The notes: generated by a model from the letters alone, not told the origin. Counted from the first letter of the stretch, positions 1 through 7,767 are shown. The stretch: DNA of 25,404 nt from CAZJDV01 sp964544865 (GCA_964544865.1 CAZJDV010000029.1:1-25404), one strand, 5' to 3'. Translations and numbers: made by a program.

Positions 1-1199
1 TGGCCCAAAACAGCTATCCAAGCCAGAGCGCCGCCTGGGCGGACTATGACAACGACGGCGACCTGGACGTGTACTTCTGCAACGAGTCCGAGATCGTCGT
101 CGAGTTCGACCGGCAGCGCCTCAGGTTTCCCAGCGAGCTGTACCGCAACAATGGGGACGGCACCTTCGTAGACGTCGCGGCGAGGGCCCGCGTCGCCAAC
201 TCCAGGTTCTGCAAGGGCGCGGTCTGGGGCGATTACGACAACGATGGCGACCCCGATCTGTATGTGTCCAACAACGGCAGCGAGAACCGGCTCTACAGAA
301 ACGACGGCGACGGGACCTTCACCGACATGGCCCTCGATCTAGGTGTCGCGGAGCCGATATGGAGCTTTCCCACGTGGTTCTGGGACTATGACAACGACGG
401 CTGGCTTGATCTCTTCGTCGCTGACTACGGGGCCGAGGTCCAGGACGTCGCCGCAGACTACCTGGGGCTTCCCACCGAGAGGGGCAGGCCGCGTCTTTAC
501 AAGAACGACGGCGCGGGCGGCTTCATCGACGTGACCAGGGAGGCCGGCCTCTATAAGATCAACGTGACCATGGGCGGCAATTTTGGGGACCTGGACAACG
601 ACGGATTCCCCGACATCTACCTCGGGACGGGATACCCGCAGTACGAGGCTGTGATGCCGAACAGGATGTACCGGAACAACGGGGGCGACGACTTCGTGGA
701 CGTCACCTTCAGCGGCGGGTTCGGACATCTGATGAAAGGCCACGGCATCTCGTTTGGAGACCTGGACAGAGACGGCGACCAGGACATCTTCGCCCAGATC
801 GGCGGAATGTTCCCTAAGGATTACTTCTCCAACGCCCTGTACGAAAACCCCGGCCATGGCAACCGCTGGATCACCGTTCGGCTAGTCGGAGTCGAGTCCA
901 ACCGCACCGCAATCGGGGCGAAGATCAGGGTCGAGATCGCCACCGACTCCGGCACGCGAAGAGTGTACGCCCAGGTCAACAGCGGCGGCAGCTTCGGCGC
1001 TTCGAGCCTCGAACAGCAGATCGGGTTGGGCAAGGCGCAGCGCATCATCTCAATGGAGGTGGTCTGGCCCACCAGTGGCACGACTCAGGTATTCCCCGAC
1101 CCGCCCATGGACACCCACTACGAGGTCCGGGAGGGCGATGACACCTACGAGGTACTCGATCTGCCTCGCATCTGCTGCTTCGAGTCCGCATCGAGATGA
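1..1199 (+). CDS. FG-GAP/VCBS repeat protein with C-terminal ASPIC/UnbV domain (CRTAC1-like), 5' partial
   Basis: The reading frame is already open at base 3 and encodes a DYDNDGDLDVYFCN-type repeat before the first possible start codon, so the gene begins outside the window. Several acidic Ca-binding-like repeats follow (DYDNDGDPDLYV, DYDNDGWLDLFV, DLDNDGFPDIYL, DLDRDGDQDIF), each tied to a LYRNDGDGTF-type strand. This is the FG-GAP/VCBS beta-propeller pattern. The last roughly 110 residues (NRTAIGAKIRVE, SGGSFGASS, IGLGKA) match the ASPIC/UnbV domain. Such proteins are normally secreted or surface-exposed with a propeller fold and no assigned enzymatic role; the signal peptide would lie outside the window. 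A short tail (TYEVLDLPRICCFESASR) follows the domain. A HAD gene converges on it only 16 nt downstream. Confidence 0.93.
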   Translation, partial: AQNSYPSQSAAWADYDNDGDLDVYFCNESEIVVEFDRQRLRFPSELYRNNGDGTFVDVAARARVANSRFCKGAVWGDYDNDGDPDLYVSNNGSENRLYRNDGDGTFTDMALDLGVAEPIWSFPTWFWDYDNDGWLDLFVADYGAEVQDVAADYLGLPTERGRPRLYKNDGAGGFIDVTREAGLYKINVTMGGNFGDLDNDGFPDIYLGTGYPQYEAVMPNRMYRNNGGDDFVDVTFSGGFGHLMKGHGISFGDLDRDGDQDIFAQIGGMFPKDYFSNALYENPGHGNRWITVRLVGVESNRTAIGAKIRVEIATDSGTRRVYAQVNSGGSFGASSLEQQIGLGKAQRIISMEVVWPTSGTTQVFPDPPMDTHYEVREGDDTYEVLDLPRICCFESASR

Positions 1200-1215
1200 A
1201 TCGCGGCCCCGGCCC

Positions 1216-1932
1216 CTAGACCCCAGTCCCTGCCCTCTCCACCACCGCCGGCAGCTCCACCAGCGTATCGATGCGCGGGCATAGAGTATAGCCCCGATGG
1301 TTGCCGTCGCGGTCCAGCAGCACGGGAGCGATGCCCGCGCTCAGGGCGCCCTCTACGTCGGACGACGGCTGATCGCCCACGTGCATCGCCTCGTGCGACT
1401 CCGCGCCGGCCCTGGCGAGGGCCACGCGGAAGATGGCGGGATCCGGTTTGGCCGCTCCCGACTCCAGGGAGGTGATTGTCAGATCGAGGTGTTCCTTCAG
1501 TCCAAGTCCATCGGCGATGTCGTCCCCCTTGCGGTCCATGTTGGTCACGAGGCCCACCGTGAGTCCTCGCGCCCGCAACTCCCTTAGGACCGGAATCACG
1601 TCGCCGAAGGGCGCCAAGCGGTACGGGATCTCCTGGACGCGACGCCATACCTCCAGCGCCCGCGACTGGGAGACCTCGGCTCCGTCGCCCAGCAGGACAA
1701 GCCTCTCGTACTCGGCGAAAAACCGGTCGCGCTCCTCCGTGCTGCGGAGCCGCAGAGGACGGACCGCGCTCTCCTGTGACATGTATGCGTCGGCGGCGGC
1801 ATAGCCCTTCACGATCCCTTCAAGCGTGATCGTGATCCCGAAGCCGGCGCAAGCCTCGGACTGGACGGCGTAGCGTGACGGCTCGAACCCCGCCACGGTC
1901 CCGTACATATCGAAAAACACGGCCTTGATCAT
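1216..1932 (-). CDS. HAD-superfamily hydrolase (haloacid dehalogenase-like)
   Basis: The 238-residue protein starts at the ATG giving MIKAVFFDMYGTVAGF. The frame is open further upstream, but that part runs antisense through the divergent gene at 2018 and is rejected. Motif I is FFDMYGT, with nucleophile Asp8 and Tyr in place of the second Asp, as in the 2-haloacid dehalogenase branch. Motif II is the Thr in LVTNMD, motif III the Lys in AAKPDPAIF, and motif IV GDQPSSDVEGA, so all catalytic elements are present. A helical cap lies at about residues 18-100. The expected role is a cytosolic phosphatase or dehalogenase acting on a small molecule; the substrate cannot be read from sequence. It is divergent from the AIR-synthase-like gene with an 85-nt gap that should hold both promoters. 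Confidence 0.9.
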   Translation of the reverse strand: MIKAVFFDMYGTVAGFEPSRYAVQSEACAGFGITITLEGIVKGYAAADAYMSQESAVRPLRLRSTEERDRFFAEYERLVLLGDGAEVSQSRALEVWRRVQEIPYRLAPFGDVIPVLRELRARGLTVGLVTNMDRKGDDIADGLGLKEHLDLTITSLESGAAKPDPAIFRVALARAGAESHEAMHVGDQPSSDVEGALSAGIAPVLLDRDGNHRGYTLCPRIDTLVELPAVVERAGTGV

Positions 1933-2017
1933 TGCATCCCTATGATAGCATTGGCGAACAGTTTCCGAGCCATCCTTCCCGCGCCGGGCAGGACTGGCGC
2001 CATCGTCAGGAGTACAC

Positions 2018-3022
2018 ATGCAAGCCGGCAAGCTCCCCCTCGACATGCTGTCCGAGCTCCTCAGCAAGATCGACGTTAGTGACCCCAGGGTCGTCCTCGG
2101 CCCAAAGGCGGGCGAGGACGCCGCCCTGATCGACCTCGGAGACACGTACCTGGTCGCAAAGACCGACCCCATAACGTTCGCCACCGACCTCATCGGCTGG
2201 TACCTGGTCCAGGTCAACGCCAACGATCTGGCTGTGATGGGGGCCACGCCTCGCTGGCTGATGGCGACGCTGCTGTTTCCCGAGGGCACGCCGACGACGG
2301 CCGTGGCAGGCGTGTTCGACCAGCTTTCCAAAGCCTGCTTGCAGCTTGGGATAACCCTGATCGGGGGCCACACCGAGATCACGATCGGCATACCGCGCCC
2401 CATCGCCGTCGGCGCGATGCTGGGCGAGGTGGGCAAGGACCGAGTCGTGCTCACCTCCGGCGCCATGCCCGGAGACAGCATCATCCTGACCAAGGGCATC
2501 GCCGTCGAGGGCGCCGCGCTGCTGGCGCGGGAGGCCTCCGAGGCGCTGCAACGGGCCGACGTGCCACCCGACGTGATCGCCGACGCCAGGGAGTTGCTTT
2601 TCTCACCCGGAATCAGTGTGACTCGGGACGCCGCCATTGCGTGCGAAACCGTGGACGTTCACTCGATGCACGACCCGACCGAGGGCGGCATCTCCACGGG
2701 GCTACTGGAGATGGCGACCGCCGCGAACGCCGGGGTGATGGTCCAGGCGGACCAGGTCCGTGTACTGTCGGAGTGCGAGGTGTTCTGCTCTGCGCTGGGA
2801 CTCGACCCCCTGGGCCTCATCGCCTCCGGCTCGTTGCTGGCCGCCGTCGCCCCGCAGGAGGCCGGCGTTCTGGTGGAAGCGCTGGCACGAGAGGGCATCG
2901 CCGCCTACGAAATTGGCCGGTTCACCGACCGCGCCGACGGTCTGAAGCTGCGCACCGCGTCCGGTGTCCGCGATCTGCCAACCTTCGAGCGCGACGAGCT
3001 GGCGCGGTTTTTCGGGAAGTGA
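2018..3022 (+). CDS. AIR synthase-related (PurM/HypE-like) protein
   Basis: A 334-residue protein with the AIR-synthase fold seen in PurM, ThiL, SelD and HypE. The N-terminal half contains GEDAALIDLGD, TDPITFATD, NANDLAVMGATPRW and GGHTEIT, matching the ATP- and metal-binding region of HypE-like proteins. The C-terminal half contains MHDPTEGGISTGLLEMA and ends with a GLIASGSLL segment, as in the AIRS_C domain. The start is supported by AGGAG about 8 nt upstream. Proteins of this type bind ATP and phosphorylate or activate small substrates. HypE itself ends in a conserved Cys that is absent here (the C-terminus is ARFFGK), so a hydrogenase-maturation role is not supported. The exact reaction is unknown. 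Confidence 0.88.
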   Translation: MQAGKLPLDMLSELLSKIDVSDPRVVLGPKAGEDAALIDLGDTYLVAKTDPITFATDLIGWYLVQVNANDLAVMGATPRWLMATLLFPEGTPTTAVAGVFDQLSKACLQLGITLIGGHTEITIGIPRPIAVGAMLGEVGKDRVVLTSGAMPGDSIILTKGIAVEGAALLAREASEALQRADVPPDVIADARELLFSPGISVTRDAAIACETVDVHSMHDPTEGGISTGLLEMATAANAGVMVQADQVRVLSECEVFCSALGLDPLGLIASGSLLAAVAPQEAGVLVEALAREGIAAYEIGRFTDRADGLKLRTASGVRDLPTFERDELARFFGK

Positions 3023-3034
3023 GGGGAGGAGCGC

Positions 3035-3343
3035 ATGGGAGCATTGCGCGCCCAGGGGCTGCTCTGGCTGTCGGGTCTAGCCATCCTCACCAGCGTGGTC
3101 TCACTGTACTACTGCCTGAAGGTGGTCCGCCGAATGTACATCGGGCCAGCCGTCGATGGCACGCCGGTCCGCGTCTCAAAGCTGACTCTGGGCCCGCTAT
3201 GCACACCGCTCGCCGGCATCGTGTCCCTGGGCGTCTACCCCGCGCCGCTACTGGACTCGATACAGGGTGCGGGCGACGCGCTCCTTTCGTCGGAAGACGT
3301 GATACGGCTTGTGCAAACCTGGACTGACGCTCTGGCGCTCTGA
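3035..3343 (+). pseudogene. Orphan C-terminal fragment of NADH-quinone oxidoreductase subunit N (NuoN)
   Basis: The 102-residue product contains GLLWLSGLAILTSVVSLYYC followed by LKVVRRMY. This strongly resembles the end of NuoN, a membrane proton-pumping subunit of respiratory complex I that is normally about 450-500 residues. Only the last transmembrane helices and C-terminal tail are present. Upstream in the same frame lies the stop of the AIR-synthase-like gene only 12 nt away, so the missing 350 or more residues are not nearby, and no other nuo gene is visible. A GGGGAGGAG ribosome-binding-like sequence precedes the ATG, so it could be translated. The simplest reading is a remnant left by rearrangement. 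An independent small membrane protein derived from NuoN is the alternative. Confidence 0.7.
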
Positions 3344-3366
3344 TACACTGATTCCCGGTCGATTCC

Positions 3367-3395
3367 AGCCTCCCTCGCGATATGTTCGGGAGGCT
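3367..3395 (+). terminator. Possible terminator hairpin downstream of the NuoN remnant
   Basis: An 8-bp inverted repeat (AGCCTCCC / GGGAGGCT) with a 13-nt loop lies 23 nt after the NuoN-fragment stop and before the PIG-L gene. There is no T-run after it, so it is at best a weak or factor-dependent terminator. It could also be chance in GC-rich DNA. Confidence 0.25.
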
Positions 3396-3511
3396 CGCAT
3401 TCGTCCCGGCCCTACCGCAGACAAGTTCCCGGGCGAGTCGCGGTCCGAACCATGAATTCTGGCGCTCGATCAGGCGCCTTTCCCCATCGTCATGCACAGA
3501 GGAACACACCA

Positions 3512-4276
3512 ATGACAGAACAAGCAGAGCAGGAAGAGTTCAAGACCGCCATGGTCGTGGTCGCCCACGCCGACGACGCAGAATTCGGGTGCTCGGGCAC
3601 CGTGGCGAAGTGGTGCGCCGAAGGGCTGGACGTCGTGTACGTGCTCTGCACCGACGGCGGCAAGGGAACCGAAGACCGCGAGATCACCTCGGAAGAACTT
3701 GCAAAGACCCGCCAGCAGGAGCAGATCGCCGCCGGCAAGGTCCTTGGGCTGAAGGACGTTGCCTTCCTCGGCTACCCCGATAGCTATCTGGAGCCGACTC
3801 TGGACCTGCGGCGCGACATCGCCCGCGAGATACGGCGCCACCGGCCCGACGTTCTCATAACCACCTATCCCATGCGCAATCTCGACGGCGGATGGGGAGT
3901 GGGCCACCCGGACCACATGGCGGCGGGCGAGGCCGCGCTCTCGGCGGTCTTCCCGACCGCACGCGACCATCTGACCTTCCCCGAGCTATTGAAGGAGGGC
4001 CTCGAGCCCCACAAAGTGGCCGAGGTATGGATCATGAGCCACCCCGAGCCCGACCTATGGGTGGACGTCACCGATCATATCGACAAGTCCATCGAGGCGC
4101 TGACCCAGCATACCTCCCAACTTGGCGAGGGATCCCAGGACCGCATCGGAGAGATGATGCGGAACGGGCGAAGGCAGCGGGCCGAGGGCAAGGGAATGGA
4201 GCACGCCGAGTCCTTCCGGCGCATCAACTTCAACCGCCGCTGGCGCCCATCGCCGCCCTCCGCTCCGAAGCCCTAG
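3512..4276 (+). CDS. PIG-L family (LmbE-like) deacetylase
   Basis: A 254-residue protein. The frame is open 20 codons further upstream, but the ATG giving MTEQAEQEEFK is chosen because AGAGGAA sits just before it and the family homology begins soon after. The zinc-binding signature AHADDAE (His19, Asp21, Asp22) is a variant of the family's AHPDDE, with Ala replacing Pro. The third zinc ligand lies in GHPDHMAAG (His132 to His135). DVLITTYPMRN and WVDVTDHIDKSIEAL are typical of the C-terminal half. Family members remove N-acetyl groups from GlcNAc-containing or related small molecules (for example MshB and BshB), using a single Zn in the cytosol. The actual substrate cannot be told. It appears monocistronic, with a hairpin 18 nt after the stop. 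Confidence 0.92.
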   Translation: MTEQAEQEEFKTAMVVVAHADDAEFGCSGTVAKWCAEGLDVVYVLCTDGGKGTEDREITSEELAKTRQQEQIAAGKVLGLKDVAFLGYPDSYLEPTLDLRRDIAREIRRHRPDVLITTYPMRNLDGGWGVGHPDHMAAGEAALSAVFPTARDHLTFPELLKEGLEPHKVAEVWIMSHPEPDLWVDVTDHIDKSIEALTQHTSQLGEGSQDRIGEMMRNGRRQRAEGKGMEHAESFRRINFNRRWRPSPPSAPKP

Positions 4277-4293
4277 CCCCGAGGAGGGCGGGC

Positions 4294-4312
4294 GCAGGGT
4301 CGCCGACCCTGC
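4294..4312. terminator. Perfect palindromic hairpin between convergent genes
   Basis: GCAGGGTCG-C-CGACCCTGC is a perfect 9-bp inverted repeat about one central base, lying between the ends of the PIG-L gene (+) and the beta-rich hypothetical gene (-). Position and symmetry suggest a bidirectional transcription end or a dispersed intergenic palindrome. It lacks a T-run on either side. Confidence 0.4.
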
Positions 4313-4414
4313 ATTGGTTGAGGTGACCTCGATGACCAAACCGGCGGTCCATGTTGACCTCCGGCCCGCGCTGCGCCCCACGGCCTGAAGCCGCCCGCAG
4401 CCCCTCGCATCGGG

Positions 4415-5005
4415 TCACCGGGCGCTCGCCAGTTCGATCGAGAACTCGGCCATGGATAATTTGCCCCTCGGCTCCTGTCCGAAGCCGACGAACGAAAAGC
4501 CGTAGCTGTGCGCGCCGGCCATCACGTCGTTCAGGGATGGCGCAGTGCCGAGGTCGACGGACCAGCTGAGGCGCCAGAGGGATTCGTCGTTGTCGAGGGT
4601 AAAGACATTGGGCTCGTCGGTCCATCCGCCCTCGCCGATGGTCAGCGGCCGGCTATCGAAGTGCCACCGTACGCCCTGGGAGTGCACCCAGAACAGGCAC
4701 TTCGCGCCGCCGAGTCGCAGGTTGTCCCCTCGCAGGTGGACCGAGACCCGGGCGTCGCGCAGGTCCAGAGGCTCCCCGCCCACCCAGCTCCGGTAGAGGA
4801 TGAAGGGCAGTATCGACACCGGGTGCTCGGGGGTGTCGGCGCTCCACCGCGTCTCATCGCTCCAGATATAGCCGGAGTCGTTGACACCGCCCGAGGGCTC
4901 CCATGTCGTCAGGACGAAGATGTTGACGCCGTTGGCCACCACGCTCCAGTGGTAGTCGTACGAGCACCAACCCTCCGGCCCTATTTCGAAGCGGTTCTCG
5001 ATCAT
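4415..5005 (-). CDS. Hypothetical beta-rich protein, unrecognised family
   Basis: A 196-residue protein with no motif I recognise. It is rich in Trp, Tyr, Gly and Asp with alternating hydrophobic residues (RVSVHLRGDNLRLGG, CLFWVHSQGVRWHF, LWRLSWSVDLG, SYGFSFVGFGQ). This pattern fits a beta-sandwich of the concanavalin or carbohydrate-binding-module kind. There is no signal peptide or membrane segment. The start is supported by AAGGAG about 7 nt upstream of the ATG. Codon use and base composition match the neighbours. It is separated by about 170 nt from the cyclase gene upstream on the same strand, so it may share a transcript with it. A sugar-binding or lectin-like role is only an inference from overall character. 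Confidence 0.75.
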   Translation of the reverse strand: MIENRFEIGPEGWCSYDYHWSVVANGVNIFVLTTWEPSGGVNDSGYIWSDETRWSADTPEHPVSILPFILYRSWVGGEPLDLRDARVSVHLRGDNLRLGGAKCLFWVHSQGVRWHFDSRPLTIGEGGWTDEPNVFTLDNDESLWRLSWSVDLGTAPSLNDVMAGAHSYGFSFVGFGQEPRGKLSMAEFSIELASAR

Positions 5006-5178
5006 ATCCGCACTCCTTCATCAATGGCGATCAGACTCCATGATTCCTCGCCCGAATAGTATGGCCTATGCGGACAGAAATAGGAACGCCGGCTGGCCTG
5101 TCTTTCCCTGCGTTGCACGCCAGGGGATTCAGGTTATCTTTGGGAGCGTGTCCGAACGCGAATCAGGGACCAACGCCG

Positions 5179-5812
5179 CTATAGCTCTTCCAACACGATG
5201 GCCTTGGTCCAGGAAGCGGTGACGCGCCTGATCTTCACCGGCAGGCCGATGAAAAAGACCCGCGGTTTGCCTATCTGGTGCAGTCCGACCAGCGCATCCA
5301 GGTAGACGGCCCCGGCCAGCAGTAACCGGCCATCGCCGTCCTCCTTGCCGAAGGGTGTGCCCGGGGACAAGTGGCGCACGCCCTCCATGTCTATGGCCTT
5401 TATCCCGGCCCCGATCAGCCAGTCGATCGCATCGAAAGTAAGATAGGGCTCCTCCCGCTGATCGCCGCCGCGGAGCAGCACGATGTCGCCTCTCTTCACA
5501 CCGGCGTCACGAAGGTCCTCGGTCGAGACCGCCTCGCCGTCAGCCTTGTGCGCGAACTCACACACCACCACCTCGCCGATATACGACTCGACTGGCATCG
5601 AGCCTATGTCGGCCCCATCCTCCGAGTACTTGTAGGCAGACTCCACGTGGGTGCCGTTGTGGGTCTCGCTCTGGATAAAGTGCATTCGTGCTGAGAACGC
5701 CATGAACTCCTGGACCTGGACCGACCGGCCGGCCGTGGAAAGGCTCGCCGTGCAGGTGGCGCCCATCTATCTTGCGCTCTCCGGGCAACAGTTCGTAGGA
5801 GAGGTCGATCAT
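5179..5812 (-). pseudogene. Cyclase / kynurenine formamidase-like hydrolase, frameshifted near its N-terminus
   Basis: The gene is read in two frames. The first, from an ATG with AAGGAG about 8 nt upstream, gives MIDLSYELLPGERKIDG and continues HLHGEPFHGRPV. The second, offset by one base, carries QEFMAFSARMHFIQSETHNG and then THVE to the stop at 5179. The putative-cyclase family (PF04199) has exactly this order: an IDLSYEL start, then the metal-binding HxGTHxD/E motif, here HNGTHVE. GAGIKAIDMEGV and PFGKEDGDGRLLLAG complete the fold. Removing one base near 5722 would join both frames into a protein of about 210 residues. Family members hydrolyse amide or ester bonds using Mn or Zn. Either the gene is inactivated or the assembly has a one-base error. 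A shorter product from the internal ATG at 5766 would lack the conserved beginning. Confidence 0.8.
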
Positions 5813-5899
5813 TGCTGTTCCGCTCCTTGTGGCCTCGGGCGCCTATGCGTGTTGTGTCTGATCCGCCCGGCCGCGAAGTATACTATGAACCAGGGGCGA

Positions 5900-7255
5900 T
5901 CACGCCCCTTTGTAGTTGACGATCTGTCGCAGGAGGTGCGTGGGGCGGACCAGGTCTTGCTGGTCCTCCATCACCTGCTCGATGGGCTTGTAGGCGTCTG
6001 GATGCTCGTCGAGCAGCGCCTTGGCGTTGTCCTTGTTCCACGCCTTGCCCTCCATCATCGACGAGAGCGAATCGGTCGTGAACTCCTTCCTCGCCCTGGT
6101 CCTGCTGTACATGCGGCCGGCGCCGTGGGCCGACGAGTTGTACGAGTCCGGGTTGCCCAGCCCATCCACGATGTACGTCGCGGCCCCCATCGAGCCAGGG
6201 ATGATACCCCGGTCGCCGATGCCGGCCTTGATCGCACCCTTCCGCGTCAGCCAGACCCGCTGCCCAAAGTGCTCCTCGAGCGCGGCGAAGTTGTGGTGGC
6301 AATTGATCCGGTCTAGAATCTCGAAGCCTCTGACGAAGCTCTCCAGGTCATCGATGGCGGCAGCCATCATGAACTCCCGGTTGGAGTAGGCGTACTTCTG
6401 CGCCCACTCCATCATGGGCACATAGGCGTGGAACGCCTCTCCGGCCAGCCGCGCCAGGTCCGGGTCCTCCAGTTTTTCCGTGCTCTCGGACCTGGCCCGC
6501 TTAATGAATATCTGAGCGATCAGGTTGCCGATCCCCCGGGAGCCCGAATGCAGGACGATCCAAACCGAATCGGCCTCGTCCAGGCAGACCTCGACGAAGT
6601 GATTGCCGGACCCCAGCGTACCGAGCTGCCGCTGGGCAGTGAGCGTCATCGGCTCGCGCCGTCGACGTCCCCCCTCGAACACCGACTCGTCGGGTATCGG
6701 GTTCGCATCGAACCAATCCTTGACCTTCCGGTCGATGGCGCCCCGATTCCGGCCCACGCCAGCGGGGATGGACCTGCCGAGCTGGTGGACCAGCGGCTGC
6801 ATGTCATTGGGGAGAGCCTCGAGTGTGAGGTCGGTCTGGACCGCCATCATCCCGCAGCCGATGTCCACACCGACCGCGGCCGGGATGATGGTGTCTGAGA
6901 ACGTCGGGATGACGCTGCCGACCGTCGCCCCGATTCCGAGGTGGGCGTCGGACATCAGCGCCACGTGTCCCGCGACTCCGGGCGCCCTCGACAGCTTCTC
7001 GGCCTGGAGCCGCGTGTTCTCATCGAGAATGCTGGCCCAGTTCTTGACGTTGGCCGGCCCTCCTGGCTCGGCCCGCCGGGCGATCTTGATTGCCGCATTC
7101 ACCGCCTTCTCGTGCTCAGAAGATCCGGAGTGCTCGCGAATGAGCCGCTGGATCTCGCGGCGGAGCTTCTGCGGGACCTCGCCCCAGTGGGCGTTACACA
7201 GGACATTCCGCTCGACAATCGACTCGCCGCAATCTCTCACCGGACAGCTTTTCAT
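5900..7255 (-). CDS. rtcB: RtcB RNA-splicing ligase with N-terminal Cys/His domain
   Basis: A 451-residue protein. RtcB joins RNA 2',3'-cyclic phosphate (or 3'-phosphate) ends to 5'-OH ends using GTP and Mn, as in repair of cleaved tRNAs. The core starts near residue 69 (NVKNWASILDENTR). It has all expected active-site elements: SDAHLGIGATVGSVIP (Asp103, His105), VGVDIGCGM (Cys134), GSGNHFVEV, HSGSRGIG, NCHHNF, and HGAGR with the histidine that becomes guanylylated (His377). It is the short type common in Actinobacteria. Residues 1-66 are an addition: Cys4, Cys9, Cys20 and His23 form a likely small zinc site, followed by a basic helical stretch (VPQKLRREIQRLIREH). GGGAGGT lies just before the start. 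It follows a same-strand tRNA array by 120 nt with no obvious terminator between, so co-transcription is possible. Confidence 0.95.
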   Translation of the reverse strand: MKSCPVRDCGESIVERNVLCNAHWGEVPQKLRREIQRLIREHSGSSEHEKAVNAAIKIARRAEPGGPANVKNWASILDENTRLQAEKLSRAPGVAGHVALMSDAHLGIGATVGSVIPTFSDTIIPAAVGVDIGCGMMAVQTDLTLEALPNDMQPLVHQLGRSIPAGVGRNRGAIDRKVKDWFDANPIPDESVFEGGRRRREPMTLTAQRQLGTLGSGNHFVEVCLDEADSVWIVLHSGSRGIGNLIAQIFIKRARSESTEKLEDPDLARLAGEAFHAYVPMMEWAQKYAYSNREFMMAAAIDDLESFVRGFEILDRINCHHNFAALEEHFGQRVWLTRKGAIKAGIGDRGIIPGSMGAATYIVDGLGNPDSYNSSAHGAGRMYSRTRARKEFTTDSLSSMMEGKAWNKDNAKALLDEHPDAYKPIEQVMEDQQDLVRPTHLLRQIVNYKGA

Positions 7256-7375
7256 CGTCTGACCTCCCTGGTCTCACCACAACTGCTTCCGATCTTCGAG
7301 GCTTTCGGCGCGACCTTGCCATTTAACGCCGAATTGGCCCGGGACGCCAGCCCCTCGTCCATTTGATAACCATGT

Positions 7376-7451
7376 TGGAGAGGGCGACGGGACTCGTACC
7401 CGCAGTCGCCTGCTTGGAAGGCAGGGGCTGATCCGGTACAGCTTCACCCTC
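7376..7451 (-). tRNA. tRNA-Gly(TCC)
   Basis: The gene folds canonically. The acceptor is GAGGGTG/CGCCCTC with one G-T pair, the D-stem GCTG/CAGC, and the anticodon stem CCTGC/GCAGG around loop CTTCCAA (anticodon TCC). The T-stem is GCGGG/CCCGT with loop TACGAGT, which has an unusual A at the second loop position. The discriminator is T, as expected for glycine, and CCA is encoded. It is the last member of the array and the nearest to rtcB. Confidence 0.93.
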
Positions 7452-7454
7452 TCG

Positions 7455-7528
7455 TGGAAGCGAGGAGTGGACTCGAACCATCGCGGAGAGTCACACGCCC
7501 CTCGCCTGGCCGCCCTGTAACGTCGCGT
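7455..7528 (-). pseudogene. Degenerate tRNA-like sequence, possibly derived from a His(GTG)-type tRNA
   Basis: This sequence exactly fills the slot between two good tRNAs and ends in an encoded CCA. A good T-loop (TTCGAGT) is present, but the T-stem has an A-C mismatch. The 3' acceptor strand CCTCGCT finds only an imperfect partner at the 5' end (A, an extra C, then GCGACG, with a C-C mismatch). The best anticodon arm, GGGGC/TCTCC around GTGTGAC (anticodon GTG), has a mismatched closing pair, and I find no standard D-arm. The discriminator T and lack of a clear G-1 argue against a functional tRNA-His. A decayed tRNA or one damaged by sequence errors is most likely. Confidence 0.5.
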
Positions 7529-7605
7529 TGGTGGACCCGCCTGGACTCGAACCAGGGACCAGCGCCTTATGAGAGCGCCGCTCTGACCAACTGAGCTACG
7601 GATCC
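7529..7605 (-). tRNA. tRNA-Met(CAT), elongator type
   Basis: The acceptor is GGATCCG/CGGGTCC, the D-arm GCTCAGTTGGTCAGAGC, and the anticodon stem GCGCT/GGCGC around loop CTCATAA. The T-arm is CCTGG-TTCGAGT-CCAGG, the discriminator A, and CCA is encoded. The anticodon CAT could also mark a lysidine-modified tRNA-Ile. The 5' end pairs, so it is not an initiator tRNA. Its CCA directly abuts the degenerate element. Confidence 0.93.
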
Positions 7606-7615
7606 ACGGATGTAC

Positions 7616-7690
7616 TGGTAGGGACGGTGGGGTCCGAACCAACGACCTATCGCTTATCAGACGATTGCTCTACCGTCGAGCTACATCCCT
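7616..7690 (-). tRNA. tRNA-Ile(GAT)
   Basis: The acceptor is AGGGATG/CGTCCCT, the D-arm GCTC-GACGGTA-GAGC, and the anticodon stem ATCGT/GCGAT around CTGATAA (anticodon GAT). The T-arm is GTTGG-TTCGGAC-CCCAC with one T-C mismatch. The discriminator is A and CCA is encoded. Confidence 0.9.
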
Positions 7691-7694
7691 GTAG

Positions 7695-7766
7695 TAGGGG
7701 CGGAGAGATTTGAACTCCCGACACCGGGTATGTAACACCCGTGTTCTGCCGCTGAACTACGCCCCC
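7695..7766 (-). tRNA. tRNA-Val(TAC)
   Basis: The acceptor is GGGGGCG/CGCCCCT, the anticodon stem CGGGT/ACCCG around GTTACAT (anticodon TAC), and the T-arm GGGAG-TTCAAAT-CTCTC. The discriminator is A. The three bases after it read CTA, so CCA would have to be added after transcription, unlike all its array neighbours. Confidence 0.92.
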
Positions 7767-7767
7767 A

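Noticed and set aside
1933..2637. Long minus-strand extension of the HAD reading frame (473 codons in total)
   Set aside because: It is antisense to the well-supported AIR-synthase-like gene, the added part lacks protein character, and HAD homology starts exactly at the ATG at 1932.
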